From assembly GCA_002331335.1 (NCBI GenBank), contig DCZO01000001.1:304053-368052 (forward strand): DNA of 64,000 bases. The letters are read 5' to 3'. This DNA comes from Nitrospira sp. UBA2082 (GTDB lineage Bacteria > Nitrospirota > Nitrospiria > Nitrospirales > Nitrospiraceae). Below, one piece after another: positions 1 to 9,075 of the stretch. Within the stretch, counting starts at the first letter, position 1. Each line of letters begins with the position of its first letter. The translations under genes and the position numbers were made by a program. Under the pieces are notes generated by a model. It was not told the origin of the DNA. It ran no database searches and saw only the letters and a list, made by a program, of their open reading frames with translations.

Positions 1-335
1 AAGCCGGACAGAAGTATTTTGCCAAGACCGGAATCACAGTGAAGTTGACCGGAATGGAACATCGGTTTCCGGGCAATCAGCCCGATGACTTTGAAGCCGA
101 GGTGCTCCGCATGTTCGCCGATCCGCGCCATCCGAAGGGGCAACCATATGCAAAGGCGACGATCGTCAACGGCAAACCGGCCGTGCGCGTGTTGACTCCC
201 GACTATGCCGATGCCAGCTGTTTGGCATGCCATGGAAGCCCAAAGGGAGAATGGGACATGACCGGCATGAAGAAGGAAGGATGGAAAGAGGGAGCACTGG
301 CCGGTGCGATCAGTGTTGTGGTGCCGATCCGGTGA
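1..335 (+). CDS. Tll0287-like (DUF3365) c-heme domain protein, 3' part only
   Basis: The reading frame is open at the left edge, so only the last 110 or so residues are visible. They contain one c-type heme motif, CLACH (codons near 220-235), followed by the GEWDMTGMKKEGWKEGALAGA stretch usual at the end of Tll0287/DUF3365 domains, which bind one covalent heme outside the cytoplasmic membrane. An in-frame ATG at 39 is not a likely start because the fold continues upstream of it. The gene ends 38 bases before a CheY-like gene on the same strand and may belong to the chemosensory unit, perhaps as a redox or gas sensor. That link is inference. The N-terminal part, with any signal peptide or signalling domain, lies outside the window. 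Confidence 0.75.
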   Translation, partial: AGQKYFAKTGITVKLTGMEHRFPGNQPDDFEAEVLRMFADPRHPKGQPYAKATIVNGKPAVRVLTPDYADASCLACHGSPKGEWDMTGMKKEGWKEGALAGAISVVVPIR

Positions 336-373
336 CAAGGCCTGAACGGGCATGACATGAGAGGAACATGTTC

Positions 374-736
374 ATGAGCAAGATCGTAGTCGTCGATGAT
401 TCGTACGCGGAGTTGCAGTTGATCGCGTTTTACCTCACAGCCGCCAAGCATACCGTTGTCTCCTTGTCCAGCGCGGACGATCTCGAGCGTACACTTGCGG
501 CCGAGAAGCCGGACCTCATTGTCCTGGATGTCGTTATGCCGGGGAGAAATGGATATCAGGCGTGTCGGGATTTGAAGAGCAATGAGCGGTTCAAGAACAT
601 TCCGATCGTATTGTGTACATCCAAAGGGAATGAAAGCGACAAGTTTTGGGGGCAACAGCAGGGCGCCAATGGGCATGTGGTGAAACCGTTCAAGCCGGAA
701 GATCTGCTGTACGCAGTGAGGCAGGCCTTAGGGTGA
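374..736 (+). CDS. Single-domain CheY-like response regulator (PilG/PilH type)
   Basis: A stand-alone receiver domain of 120 residues with no output domain. From an upstream ATG at 368 the acidic pair is D10-D11, the phospho-acceptor D54 (LIVLDVVMPG), the switch threonine T84 (VLCTS) and the conserved lysine K106 (VVKPFK). All key residues are present, so it should be phosphorylatable. The start at 374 (MSKIVVVDD) is preferred over 368; both lie behind a GAGAGGA ribosome site. As the first complete gene of the chemosensory cluster it is a plausible phosphate acceptor from the CheA-type kinase at 3318. Whether it talks to a flagellar or a type IV pilus motor cannot be told from the sequence; the cluster layout resembles Pil-Chp systems. 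Confidence 0.9.
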   Translation: MSKIVVVDDSYAELQLIAFYLTAAKHTVVSLSSADDLERTLAAEKPDLIVLDVVMPGRNGYQACRDLKSNERFKNIPIVLCTSKGNESDKFWGQQQGANGHVVKPFKPEDLLYAVRQALG

Positions 737-773
737 CTGGATCGTTCTCGCTTTGCGTATATCAAAGGAGACT

Positions 774-1283
774 ATGGAACCGACGGTTGAATCGGGTCAA
801 CCTCCTGTTCAGAGCGAAGCAGGTTCCGGGGAATCGGCAGGGGCTTTTCGGATTTGCATCGTGACGTTTGCCAAGGAGTCTCTCGCGATCGACCTGAGCC
901 AGGTACGCGAGGTATTCAAGATTGATTGGATCACACCGGTGCCGGGGATGCCACCGGTGCTGGTTGGTGTCGCCAATATTCGTGGCAGTATTGTTCCCGT
1001 CGTCGATTTGCACCCATCGTTAGGCCTGCCAAGTGTGACTGTACCGCGCTATGCCGTCGTGGTGGGGCATGGAGCGCGGGGCGTCGGCATCCTTGTCAAT
1101 GACGTGCCGGAAATTCAGACGGCTGCTGTCGAGGATCTGCAGGAGATGTCGTCCGGCGAGGAGGCGGGGGCATGTCCGTTTATTTCCGTGGCCTTGAAAA
1201 CGGCTGGCCGAACGATCGGCATGATGGACGTCTCCAGGCTGCTAGTCATGATTGAGAGCAAGGTTGATCGGCAAGCGGCCTGA
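774..1283 (+). CDS. CheW-domain coupling protein
   Basis: 169 residues, mostly one CheW domain. Typical features are the strand carrying FAKESLAIDLSQVREV, then the PGMPPVLVGVANIRGSIVPVVDL region that in CheW contacts receptor and kinase. CheW proteins bridge the receptor tip and CheA in the array. The start is ATG 774, eight residues into the open frame, because AAAGGAG at 764-770 sits directly in front of it. The gene lies 37 bases after the receiver gene and 92 before the receptor gene. It is the most canonical of three CheW-like proteins in this cluster (the others are at 6796 and 7326). Confidence 0.9.
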   Translation: MEPTVESGQPPVQSEAGSGESAGAFRICIVTFAKESLAIDLSQVREVFKIDWITPVPGMPPVLVGVANIRGSIVPVVDLHPSLGLPSVTVPRYAVVVGHGARGVGILVNDVPEIQTAAVEDLQEMSSGEEAGACPFISVALKTAGRTIGMMDVSRLLVMIESKVDRQAA

Positions 1284-1375
1284 ATGTGTGGTGAACGCTC
1301 GACAGACTGATTGATACGGCCGAGAAATGATTCTGTGAAGGCGATCGGTGTCGCCTCGCAGGAAGGAGGGGAGTT

Positions 1376-3265
1376 ATGGCGCGGTCTAGCAAGTCGGCAG
1401 GGTGGATGGTTGGAGCGTGGTTTCACAACCTTAAGACGCTTCCGAAGTTGATTGTAGGGTTCTCCTCCGTCGGTGCGATGATGCTTGTCGTTGTTGTGAT
1501 CGGCCTGATCGGCCTTAACCAGGTGAAAAGCGGGCTGCAATCCGTTTACGAAGGATCGACGGTGGCACTCTCGAACGTCGGTGTCAGCAGCACGAATCTC
1601 GGCCTCTATCACGGCGCACTATTGAGCGCCGGACGCCACATGAGGAAGCACGAATTTGACGAGGCGATCGTGCCTCTTGTTGAGCTAAAGCGCCAGGTCA
1701 TCGCTCCTCTCGACGCCGTTCGGGCGGCTGCTCTCCCAGGTCCCTCCGCGGACGGTGGACACGGCAAGAGTGTCGAAGCGCTTCAGCAGACGCTGAGAGA
1801 CTATTTCGTGGCGGCTGAAGGTGCGCTCGGCGCCTTCGCCGACAGCTTCAGTCCGTCAATGACGGAAGAGCAACGGCAAGCCATGCGAGAGCTAGGCCAG
1901 TTCACGCTCTCCGTCGACGTCGCCCAGAAATACGGCAAGGCGACGGTCATGATGCGCGGCGTGATAACCACGGCGCGCGCTGTCGCCAAAGAAATGAGCG
2001 AACAAGAACAAGCCGAAGCCGACTATCATGCCCAGGTCGTGATGATCGGTGCGCTCATGGCGCTCTTCCTCGGAGGCGCTGTGGGATATCTGCTCGCCCG
2101 CAGCATGGCGCGGAATATTATTCATGTGGCTGACGTGGCCGGGCAAGCCGCCGCGGGGAATCTTCGAGCACGAGCCAAACTGGAAAGCCAGGACGAAGTC
2201 GGTCAAATGGCCAAAGCGATCAACGTCATGCTGGACCGCATCACGACGCTCGTCTCCACGGAAGAGGAGCGGGATATGATGCAGAAACGTCTGACCCAGT
2301 TCCTGATGCTGGTATCGGATGTCGGGAGAGGCGATCTGACCAAGCGCGGCGATGTCACCGCTGATATGTTCGGCAACTTGGCGGACGGATTCAATCTCAT
2401 GATTCAGCGGTTCACGCAGTTGATGCGCCAGGTCCGAGAGTCGTCTGAACGCGTCAACAAATCAGCGGGCGCCTTGCGGGACAATGCTGGGCAGATGGCC
2501 GGCACCGCAAAACGTCAGGCGGAAGGATCCGTCAAGGCACTGAATGAAATTGAGCGCCTGATGATCTCCATGCGTCAGGTGTCCGATATTGCCGGGGCGT
2601 CCTCCGATTCAGCCCGCCAGGTGCTGCAAGCGACGGAACAAGGTCGTGTCGCTGTGCAGGAAACCGTACAGGATATGGAGCGCATCCGGTCCGCAGTGCA
2701 ACGGATGGCCAAACAGGTTAAGTCACTGGGCGACCGATCATTGGAAATCTCTCAAATCGTGTTGACCATTCGAGACATCGCCAACCAAACGAACCTGTTG
2801 GCGCTGAATGCCGCGATCGAGGCGGCCGGTGCCGGCGAAGCCGGCGCGCGATTCGCCGTCGTAGCCGACGAAGTTCGGAAACTCGCTGAACGCTCCACCC
2901 AAGCCACGCGTGAGGTTGCGGATCTGGTGAAAGTGATCCAAGGCGAAACGCAAACCGCTGTGGCCGCCATGGAGCGCGAGACACAGGCGGTGGAAGCCGG
3001 ATCGGCCTCCGCGCTTCGAACCGGGGACGTGTTTCACACGATTTCGTCCATTGCAGAACGCTCTGCGGAACTCGCCCAGCGGATCGCGTCGTCCGCGGCC
3101 GAACAGGCGTCATCGACCGATCAGGTGGGTCGGGCGATCAAGGATTTCACCGGCGGCGCCATGGCCACACAGCAGGCAACCCACCACGCGCACGAGACCG
3201 TGGAAGAGATGGTGAAACTGGCCGAAGGTCTGACGGCATCGGTGGCACAGTTCAAACTAACCTAA
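1376..3265 (+). CDS. Methyl-accepting chemotaxis receptor (PilJ-like)
   Basis: 629-residue transmembrane receptor. A first membrane helix is at about 25-47, a periplasmic helical region at 50-218, a second membrane helix at 221-243, a HAMP domain at 243-295 and a second HAMP-like segment at 305-356. The cytoplasmic signalling coiled coil follows, with the conserved hairpin tip at about 466-505 (NQTNLLALNAAIEAA, then FAVVADEVRKLAERS). The tip shows small deviations from the enteric consensus (EAAGAGEAGARF). The start has a strong site, GGAAGGAGGGG. The double HAMP and the place between cheW and cheA genes match PilJ-type receptors. No methyltransferase or methylesterase gene is in view, so adaptation, if any, must come from elsewhere. 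Confidence 0.93.
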   Translation: MARSSKSAGWMVGAWFHNLKTLPKLIVGFSSVGAMMLVVVVIGLIGLNQVKSGLQSVYEGSTVALSNVGVSSTNLGLYHGALLSAGRHMRKHEFDEAIVPLVELKRQVIAPLDAVRAAALPGPSADGGHGKSVEALQQTLRDYFVAAEGALGAFADSFSPSMTEEQRQAMRELGQFTLSVDVAQKYGKATVMMRGVITTARAVAKEMSEQEQAEADYHAQVVMIGALMALFLGGAVGYLLARSMARNIIHVADVAGQAAAGNLRARAKLESQDEVGQMAKAINVMLDRITTLVSTEEERDMMQKRLTQFLMLVSDVGRGDLTKRGDVTADMFGNLADGFNLMIQRFTQLMRQVRESSERVNKSAGALRDNAGQMAGTAKRQAEGSVKALNEIERLMISMRQVSDIAGASSDSARQVLQATEQGRVAVQETVQDMERIRSAVQRMAKQVKSLGDRSLEISQIVLTIRDIANQTNLLALNAAIEAAGAGEAGARFAVVADEVRKLAERSTQATREVADLVKVIQGETQTAVAAMERETQAVEAGSASALRTGDVFHTISSIAERSAELAQRIASSAAEQASSTDQVGRAIKDFTGGAMATQQATHHAHETVEEMVKLAEGLTASVAQFKLT

Positions 3266-3317
3266 TGATCGGCACAATGCCACGCACGACGGGATTCTCC
3301 TGTATGACGGAGCGCCG

Positions 3318-6300
3318 ATGAGTGCCGAGTTCGACCAGGACAATCTCATCAGCATTTTTGTTGCCGAAGCGTTGGACGGGATGTCGTCCATCGCCAGGGC
3401 GCTGGATCCATCCGGAGACAGCCTCCCCGCTCCCGAACAGCTCCACGAGCACTTTATCACGGCCCACCGCATACGAGGGGCCGCCGCATTATACGGATAC
3501 GTGGGGATCGCAGCACTTGCCGAGCGGCTGGAGGTCATCTGCGAGCATGTTGCGCAGATTCCAGAGGAAGACTGGCCGCGAGCCGTGGGCGCGATGCGCG
3601 AGATCGTGCAGGGTGCCCAAACACTTGTGAACGGAATTCAGAGTGACAGAGGAGAAGATACGGCAACGGTCGATCGATGTCTGGCTTTATCCCAAGAATG
3701 GGCATCTGGTGAAGCCGCCTCGAAGGCTGTTGTTTTGCCGATACGGGAATCTCCCGTTCCGGTAATACAGGGAGCACTCCATCCCGATTCTGAGCTGGCC
3801 GTGCCGATGGTGAGCATAGATTATGTCGTGCCTCCCATCGATGCCGAGGTGATGACGGTTTTCGTGCCGGAGGCGAATGAGTATCTTGGCGCGATCGACG
3901 GGCTGATTCAGGCTCTTCACGCGAAGGGGGCCGATGCCGATGCCACCCATCGGCTGTTTCACGCTGCGGATATTCTAAAGAGGGCGTCCTACACCGCCGG
4001 GTTTCAGGTCATTGGGGACATCGCATCTTCCCTGGAAACCTGTTTGCTCGCCGTTCGGGAAGGCCAACTTCCGCTCGACGATGAACTGCTCAATGCCTGT
4101 GCTCAGGCGGCGACACTGCTTCGCATGCTCCTGGAGCGAGATCCCTCCACTGGTGAGTGGTTACAACGCGAGGTTCCTGAAGTCATCAATATGCTCAACG
4201 GATTGTGTGGCAGGCAGGTACCTGTGCATCCGGCCAGTCAGCTTCCGGCGCCGGCCGCTCACCAAGATCCTGTGGCTGGCACGGTTCCGCTGGAGTCGGA
4301 ATCAACTCATCCATCGGCTCCGACCGACGAGTATTTTCTGCCGCAGATCGATCCGGAAGTCCTGTCGTATTTTGTGCCGGAAGCACGGGAGTATCTGGAA
4401 TCCCTGGAGGTGAATCTTCTGCGGCTGGATACGCATCCTCAGAACAAGGATCTGATTCAGCAGCTGTTCCGAACGGCTCACACGCTGAAAGGTTCGGCAT
4501 ATACCGTGGGGTTTCAGGTGATCGGCGATCTGGTCCATCAGGTCGAAGAGTTTTTGGGCGCGGTGCGGGATGAACGCCTCCATGTTCTGCCTCGGCATAC
4601 CGATGCAATCCTTCGCTCGATCGATGTTGTCCGGGTCTTGATGCAGAACGATCCCCACACCGTCCAGGTGATTAAACAGCGTTTCCAGGCCTCCCTGTTG
4701 GAATTGAAGCGGCTGGAGCTGGGGGATGATGCTGAAGCGTCACTGACAAATGGGCCCGAAGCCGCTCCGCTGTCATGGCCAGAGCCACACGCAGACCTTG
4801 AAGCGGAGCAGGGAGCCGGTGATAAATTCCCGGAAGGACAATTGGGAGCCGAGCGGGAGGTTGTCCGTGTCAGCCGTGCGCGATTAGAAAGATTGATGAA
4901 CCTCGTCGGTGAGCTGATGATCGGGCGCGGTCGGCTCGAACAGCGGCTGCTGGCCTTGGAACGGTTGGCCGAGCAAGTCGTCGCATGCAAGACGCGGCTG
5001 ATTGACGCCGTCCAATCATTTGCCGACAAGCACACGTTCACTCTTCAGACTGTCCCCTCTGCCCAGGCGGAGCCATCATTTCCCACGAATCGTGGGTTCG
5101 GTGACTTCGGCGGATTGGAACTCGACACCTACGATGATTTCAATATTCTAGCCCGTCGGGTCGGCGAGGTGACCGCGGACATTACCGAGTCAATGGGGCA
5201 ATTCAGTGGTTCTCTCCGGCATGCGCATGACGATATGAATCAGCTACAGCAGTTGACGCGGAACATGCGGGACGAGATTGCCAGGACCCGCATGATCCCG
5301 ATCGGAACTGCATTTACTCGATTCCGGCGCACCATTCGCGAAGTGGCCCGCGCGTCGCACAAAGAGGTGACGGTGGAGATATCGGGTGAGAATACGCACG
5401 TTGATACAGGTGTGGTCGAGCGGCTGGTGGACCCGCTGGTGCATTTGGTCCGCAACGCCGTCTATCACGGCATCGAACTGCCGGCCGACCGGGTGGCCAA
5501 AGGCAAACTGGCGACAGGAACGATCTATCTGCATGCGGCCCATCGGGGGAACTCGATCCTGGTTGAGGTTGAGGATGACGGCGTCGGAGTAGATCTGGCA
5601 AGAATCCGAGAGAAAGCCGTCGCAGTTGGGTTGGCGACATCTGAACAGGTTGGCAACATGACGGACGCGGAGGTCCTCCAGTTTATCTTTGCACCGGGAT
5701 TTTCCACGGCCGATACGGTTGGCGATCAAGCTGGTCGAGGCGTCGGGCTCGATGTGGTCAAGCAGGTCGTCGACGGTATGAACGGCCGCATTGAAGTGGA
5801 GTCGTTGCCGGATGTCGGCACGAAATTTACGTTGCATCTTCCGCTCACGTTGCTGATTACCAACGCGCTGTTTGTGCGCGCAGGAACGGAAGGGTATGCG
5901 ATCCCGCTCTCGAGCATCCGTGAAGTCATGATGGCGACGGGTGTGTTGTTGACGAAGAGAGACGAGCGTACGCTTCTCTCTCTCGGCGAGGAGATGATTG
6001 AGGTGAAATCCCTGCGACATCTCCTGCGCGGGGAATCTGTAGGTATCGACAGCTGCTTACCGGTTGTGATTGTGCGGACCGCCGCAGGACTGATGGGATT
6101 GGCGGTCGATGAATTGCTCGGGCGCCATGAAATCGTGATCAAGAGGCTGGGGGCGTTACGGCCACTGGAACAGTCGTGTTTTGGAGGGGCCACCATCGAC
6201 CCTCAAGGGCGTGTGATTCTGGTCATCGACCCAAGCCGTTTGGGAACCAGGCCGGCCGGTCAGCCGTCCGCGGAGACCATAGGGCTCAAGACGACGGCTC

Positions 6301-6725
6301 AAGAAGGGAGAACCGGTACGACAGCGTCAGTCAATACGGGGGAGGCCTCGATTCTGTTGATCGATGATTCGCTCACGGTCCGTAAGTTCATCGGTAAAAT
6401 GTTGGAGTCTTCAGGGTACATCGTCGATACGGCGGTTGACGGGGACGACGGGATTAGAAAAGCTGCTGAAACGCGGTATCGGCTGATTATCACCGATCTT
6501 GAGTTGCCGAGGTTCAACGGATACGAGGTGGTGCAGGCCCTGAGAGGACGTCCGCTTACCAAGCACACACCGATCGTGGTGATGACGACCAGGGCGGGAG
6601 AAAAACACCGTCAATTGGCGGTCGATATCGGCGTGAATGCGTATCTCGCCAAGCCGGTGGACGAGCGAGCACTGTTCCAGGTCGTAGAACGATGGGTTGG
6701 GCGGACGCCAGCGGTCAGCACATAA
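3318..6725 (+). CDS. cheA: Hybrid CheA-type histidine kinase with three Hpt domains (ChpA/PilL-like)
   Basis: 1135 residues. Three Hpt domains come first: Hpt1 with phospho-histidine H50 (TAHRIRG), Hpt2 with the aligned position occupied by D218 (HAADILKRAS), and Hpt3 with H388 (TAHTLKGSA). Next come the dimerisation helix region (RLMNLVGELMIGRGRL, about 530), the ATPase with N box (LVHLVRNAVYHGIE) and the glycine boxes DDGVGVD and GRGVGLDVVKQ, a CheW-like regulatory domain, and a C-terminal receiver whose acceptor is D1060 (LIITDLELPRF). It should phosphorylate its own Hpt domains and the local receivers. The arrangement resembles ChpA/PilL kinases of twitching motility. Hpt2 appears unable to carry phosphate; the other catalytic motifs look intact. 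Confidence 0.95.
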   Translation: MSAEFDQDNLISIFVAEALDGMSSIARALDPSGDSLPAPEQLHEHFITAHRIRGAAALYGYVGIAALAERLEVICEHVAQIPEEDWPRAVGAMREIVQGAQTLVNGIQSDRGEDTATVDRCLALSQEWASGEAASKAVVLPIRESPVPVIQGALHPDSELAVPMVSIDYVVPPIDAEVMTVFVPEANEYLGAIDGLIQALHAKGADADATHRLFHAADILKRASYTAGFQVIGDIASSLETCLLAVREGQLPLDDELLNACAQAATLLRMLLERDPSTGEWLQREVPEVINMLNGLCGRQVPVHPASQLPAPAAHQDPVAGTVPLESESTHPSAPTDEYFLPQIDPEVLSYFVPEAREYLESLEVNLLRLDTHPQNKDLIQQLFRTAHTLKGSAYTVGFQVIGDLVHQVEEFLGAVRDERLHVLPRHTDAILRSIDVVRVLMQNDPHTVQVIKQRFQASLLELKRLELGDDAEASLTNGPEAAPLSWPEPHADLEAEQGAGDKFPEGQLGAEREVVRVSRARLERLMNLVGELMIGRGRLEQRLLALERLAEQVVACKTRLIDAVQSFADKHTFTLQTVPSAQAEPSFPTNRGFGDFGGLELDTYDDFNILARRVGEVTADITESMGQFSGSLRHAHDDMNQLQQLTRNMRDEIARTRMIPIGTAFTRFRRTIREVARASHKEVTVEISGENTHVDTGVVERLVDPLVHLVRNAVYHGIELPADRVAKGKLATGTIYLHAAHRGNSILVEVEDDGVGVDLARIREKAVAVGLATSEQVGNMTDAEVLQFIFAPGFSTADTVGDQAGRGVGLDVVKQVVDGMNGRIEVESLPDVGTKFTLHLPLTLLITNALFVRAGTEGYAIPLSSIREVMMATGVLLTKRDERTLLSLGEEMIEVKSLRHLLRGESVGIDSCLPVVIVRTAAGLMGLAVDELLGRHEIVIKRLGALRPLEQSCFGGATIDPQGRVILVIDPSRLGTRPAGQPSAETIGLKTTAQEGRTGTTASVNTGEASILLIDDSLTVRKFIGKMLESSGYIVDTAVDGDDGIRKAAETRYRLIITDLELPRFNGYEVVQALRGRPLTKHTPIVVMTTRAGEKHRQLAVDIGVNAYLAKPVDERALFQVVERWVGRTPAVST

Positions 6726-6795
6726 CGCGGCAAGAAGTTGTGTATTCATTGACGAAGCGGGTGGTCTTACGGACAATGACGTGGGAGGCGGTCTG

Positions 6796-7332
6796 ATGAG
6801 TCGGCATGGGCGAACATTCCAGAGAACAACGCGCGGCCCCTCGTCGTGTTATGTGGTAATGACGATGGGGGAGCGTTGGTTCGCGCTCGACGCCACTGCG
6901 GTTCGGGGGATACTGACCATGCAAGAGGCGGCCAGTCAGACTGTATTCGCGGATGGCATCGTCTACCCGCCGCTCGCTTTCACGGATCTCTTGGAGGTGT
7001 ATCCAAACGAGGACAGCTCGGACCGGCGTGTGCTCTTACTCGCTCATCAGGATCGGTATGGATGTGTCGGTGTGGATCGGGTGCATGGGCAATTGGCCTG
7101 TCAGGCGTCAGAAGTAGTTCCGTTGCCGTTGCATTTTCAAGGCGCCGAACGGGAGTGGTACCTCGGCATGATCGTATTTCAGGAAAGTCTCGCGGTGATC
7201 TTGAACGTCTCGTGGGTGCTGAGTGGCTCTCAACATGACTACGGCGTAAGGCAGCCGGAATGGTCAACAAATTCCCTGCACGGGTGTGCTTCCCACTCAA
7301 CAGGAGAAATGGCCCAGGTGCAGAAATGTTGA
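6796..7332 (+). CDS. CheW-like protein, divergent
   Basis: 178 residues. The pattern YVVMTMGERWFALDATAVRGI, then a short hydrophobic loop and VLLLAHQDRYGCVGVDRVHGQL, follows a CheW domain, but the central receptor-binding segment is poorly conserved. The start is ATG 6796 (MSRHGRTF) because GGGAGG at 6783-6788 is well placed; the frame is open further upstream, over the end of the kinase gene. The last 40 residues have no recognisable motif. The gene overlaps the next CheW-like gene by seven bases (ATGTTGA), so the two are probably translated together. It may be a secondary coupling protein for a different receptor or kinase domain; this is inference. Confidence 0.75.
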   Translation: MSRHGRTFQRTTRGPSSCYVVMTMGERWFALDATAVRGILTMQEAASQTVFADGIVYPPLAFTDLLEVYPNEDSSDRRVLLLAHQDRYGCVGVDRVHGQLACQASEVVPLPLHFQGAEREWYLGMIVFQESLAVILNVSWVLSGSQHDYGVRQPEWSTNSLHGCASHSTGEMAQVQKC

Positions 7333-7778
7333 GGGCGAGAGCCGGGCGCGTTGCTACGCAGGAAGTGAGGGCGTGGCGTCTGCTCGCCTTTTCCATTGGT
7401 GGACGTCGCTTTGCGGCAAAGACGGATGAGTTAGCCGGGGTATCGGGATGGCGGGAGCCCATTGCTGTGGCCAGCCGGACTCCGTTTGTGTCCGGCGTGG
7501 TGCGCGTGGGACAAACGGTGTTGCCCATTTGGGATCTTGCTGCACGGCTCGGTCTTTCGCCGCGGGGGAGCGAGCGGTTATGGCTGCAAGCGAAACACAC
7601 GCTGGGGACCATGGCCATTTGCATCGACGACGAAATGCCCGTGATTGAGACAGTGGAACGTATCGCAATCAGGCCATATCACGGGCGAGATGTCCCGGCA
7701 CATGGAAGCTTTTCGAGCGGAACTGTTGAGATCCCGATTCTCGCGCTATCGCTACTCGGTTCGGCATACAACCAATGA
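7326..7778 (+). CDS. CheW-like protein, divergent
   Basis: About 150 residues with a CheW-like core: LLAFSIGGRRFAAKTDELAGV, then PFVSGVVRVGQTVLPIWDLAARL, the latter matching the CheW segment around the conserved loop. ATG 7326 overlaps the stop of the preceding gene and suggests coupled translation. An alternative ATG at 7260 would overlap the preceding gene by 73 bases and adds residues without CheW character. This is the third CheW-like protein in the cluster. A single receptor served by three coupling proteins is common in Pil-Chp-like systems only in part (PilI and ChpC), so one of these may have drifted to another job. Confidence 0.72.
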   Translation: MLRARAGRVATQEVRAWRLLAFSIGGRRFAAKTDELAGVSGWREPIAVASRTPFVSGVVRVGQTVLPIWDLAARLGLSPRGSERLWLQAKHTLGTMAICIDDEMPVIETVERIAIRPYHGRDVPAHGSFSSGTVEIPILALSLLGSAYNQ

Positions 7779-7811
7779 TCGTCTCAGCCATGGTAAGGGA
7801 AGGATAGTCGC

Positions 7812-9023
7812 ATGCCAAAGATTCTAATTGCAGACGACAGTATTGCCGTTCGGAAGGTGGCCGAGCGGCTTCTGGCCGAGGCCGGCTTGAGCGTGGTGCT
7901 CGCGGCCAACGGGGAGGAAGCCCTGACCTATCTGAAGAAGGATTGTCCCGATGTGATTGTGTCCGACGTGATCATGCCGGATAAGAGCGGGTACGAGGTA
8001 TGCGCGTTCGTTCGCGCCACGGCCACTCTGGCTGCCACGCCTGTGCTGTTGATTTCAGGTATCGTCAACGATGAAGTCACGAAGCAGGCCGAGACGTGCA
8101 AAGCGGACGGCGTCCTGAAGAAACCGTTTCAAGGAACCTCGCTCAAGGATAAGGTGCTGGAGCTCATCGCTAAACGCCACACACCAGTGGAAACCTCTGA
8201 ATGCAAATCCTCAGTGGCTCGAGTCGCTCCTCCACCGATCGGCATCAAGGCCATGCCGGTGCCACAACCGGCGCCCGCGCCGGCTTCCCCACCGGGGCTC
8301 AAGCTGATGTCACCTCACGCGGCGCCACTTCAGGGTGGGGCCGATGGGCAAGCCGCAGGCAAGTTGAAAGAGATGGAGGTGCGGCTCCAAGCGGAACAGG
8401 TTCGGGCCGAAACTCTGCTCAAGCGGACCGCTGAGCTTGAGGCGGAACTCGGCCGGATGAACGGGGTGCAGGCTTTGCTGGAGGCAGAACGCCGTCGGGC
8501 CAATGATTTGGAGTCAAAAGTAGAGGCCAGCGAGAGCCTGGCCGCACGGGCTCGACAACTAGAGGCTGAGTTGAAGACTGAGCAGGAGGCGGCACGGCAC
8601 GTACGACAGGAGTTGGCTGCTGCCCACGCATTGGTCGAGCGAGTCGCTCAGTTGGAAGCGGAGGTTGATGCCGAGCGAGCCACTGGGACGCAGTTGGTTC
8701 AACAACTGTCGGACATGGAAGGCGCGGCTGCGGCGGCGGCACAGACAGCTCAACGGGTCGTGGAACTGCAAGAGGCGTTGGCTGCTGAGCGGCAGAGGGC
8801 CGCAGCGGATGCGCAGGGGAAGGAAGAGGCGCAGGCGAAGGTACGAGAGCTGGACGGACTTCTTACCGCCGAGCGAGAGCGGAATGCCGCGTTGCTCCGG
8901 CGGGCAACGGAGAGTGAACAGGCTGCGCTCAACGCGACGAAGCGATTTGAAGAAATGGCTCGCAAATTGAGTGAAATCGCTGGGTTGGCGTCGCAATTAG
9001 GCAAAGGGATGACCTCATCCTGA
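7812..9023 (+). CDS. Response regulator receiver with long coiled-coil tail
   Basis: 403 residues. Residues 1-120 are a complete receiver: acidic pair D8-D9, acceptor D52 (VIVSDVIMPD), S82 at the switch position, lysine near 103-104 (LKKPF). A Pro/Ala-rich linker covers about 130-175. From about 180 to 400 the protein is a continuous, charged Ala/Glu/Arg/Gln-rich heptad region, predicted coiled coil, with no DNA-binding or enzyme motif. The start ATG 7812 follows GGGAAGGA. Receivers with coiled-coil tails are known as polarity or scaffold regulators in motility systems, for example in myxobacteria; that role is inference here. It sits directly after the CheW-like pair and before the Hpt-like proteins. 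Confidence 0.85.
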   Translation: MPKILIADDSIAVRKVAERLLAEAGLSVVLAANGEEALTYLKKDCPDVIVSDVIMPDKSGYEVCAFVRATATLAATPVLLISGIVNDEVTKQAETCKADGVLKKPFQGTSLKDKVLELIAKRHTPVETSECKSSVARVAPPPIGIKAMPVPQPAPAPASPPGLKLMSPHAAPLQGGADGQAAGKLKEMEVRLQAEQVRAETLLKRTAELEAELGRMNGVQALLEAERRRANDLESKVEASESLAARARQLEAELKTEQEAARHVRQELAAAHALVERVAQLEAEVDAERATGTQLVQQLSDMEGAAAAAAQTAQRVVELQEALAAERQRAAADAQGKEEAQAKVRELDGLLTAERERNAALLRRATESEQAALNATKRFEEMARKLSEIAGLASQLGKGMTSS

Positions 9024-9075
9024 GCCGGAGCCTGAGTTTCTGTCTGATCCTGTTTTTCCTGAAGGGCCGAGCGCC

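Noticed and set aside
4195..4608. Antisense frames inside the CheA gene and other long antisense frames in GC-rich genes
   Set aside because: No recognisable motif or ribosome site; they are expected where codon third positions are GC-rich.
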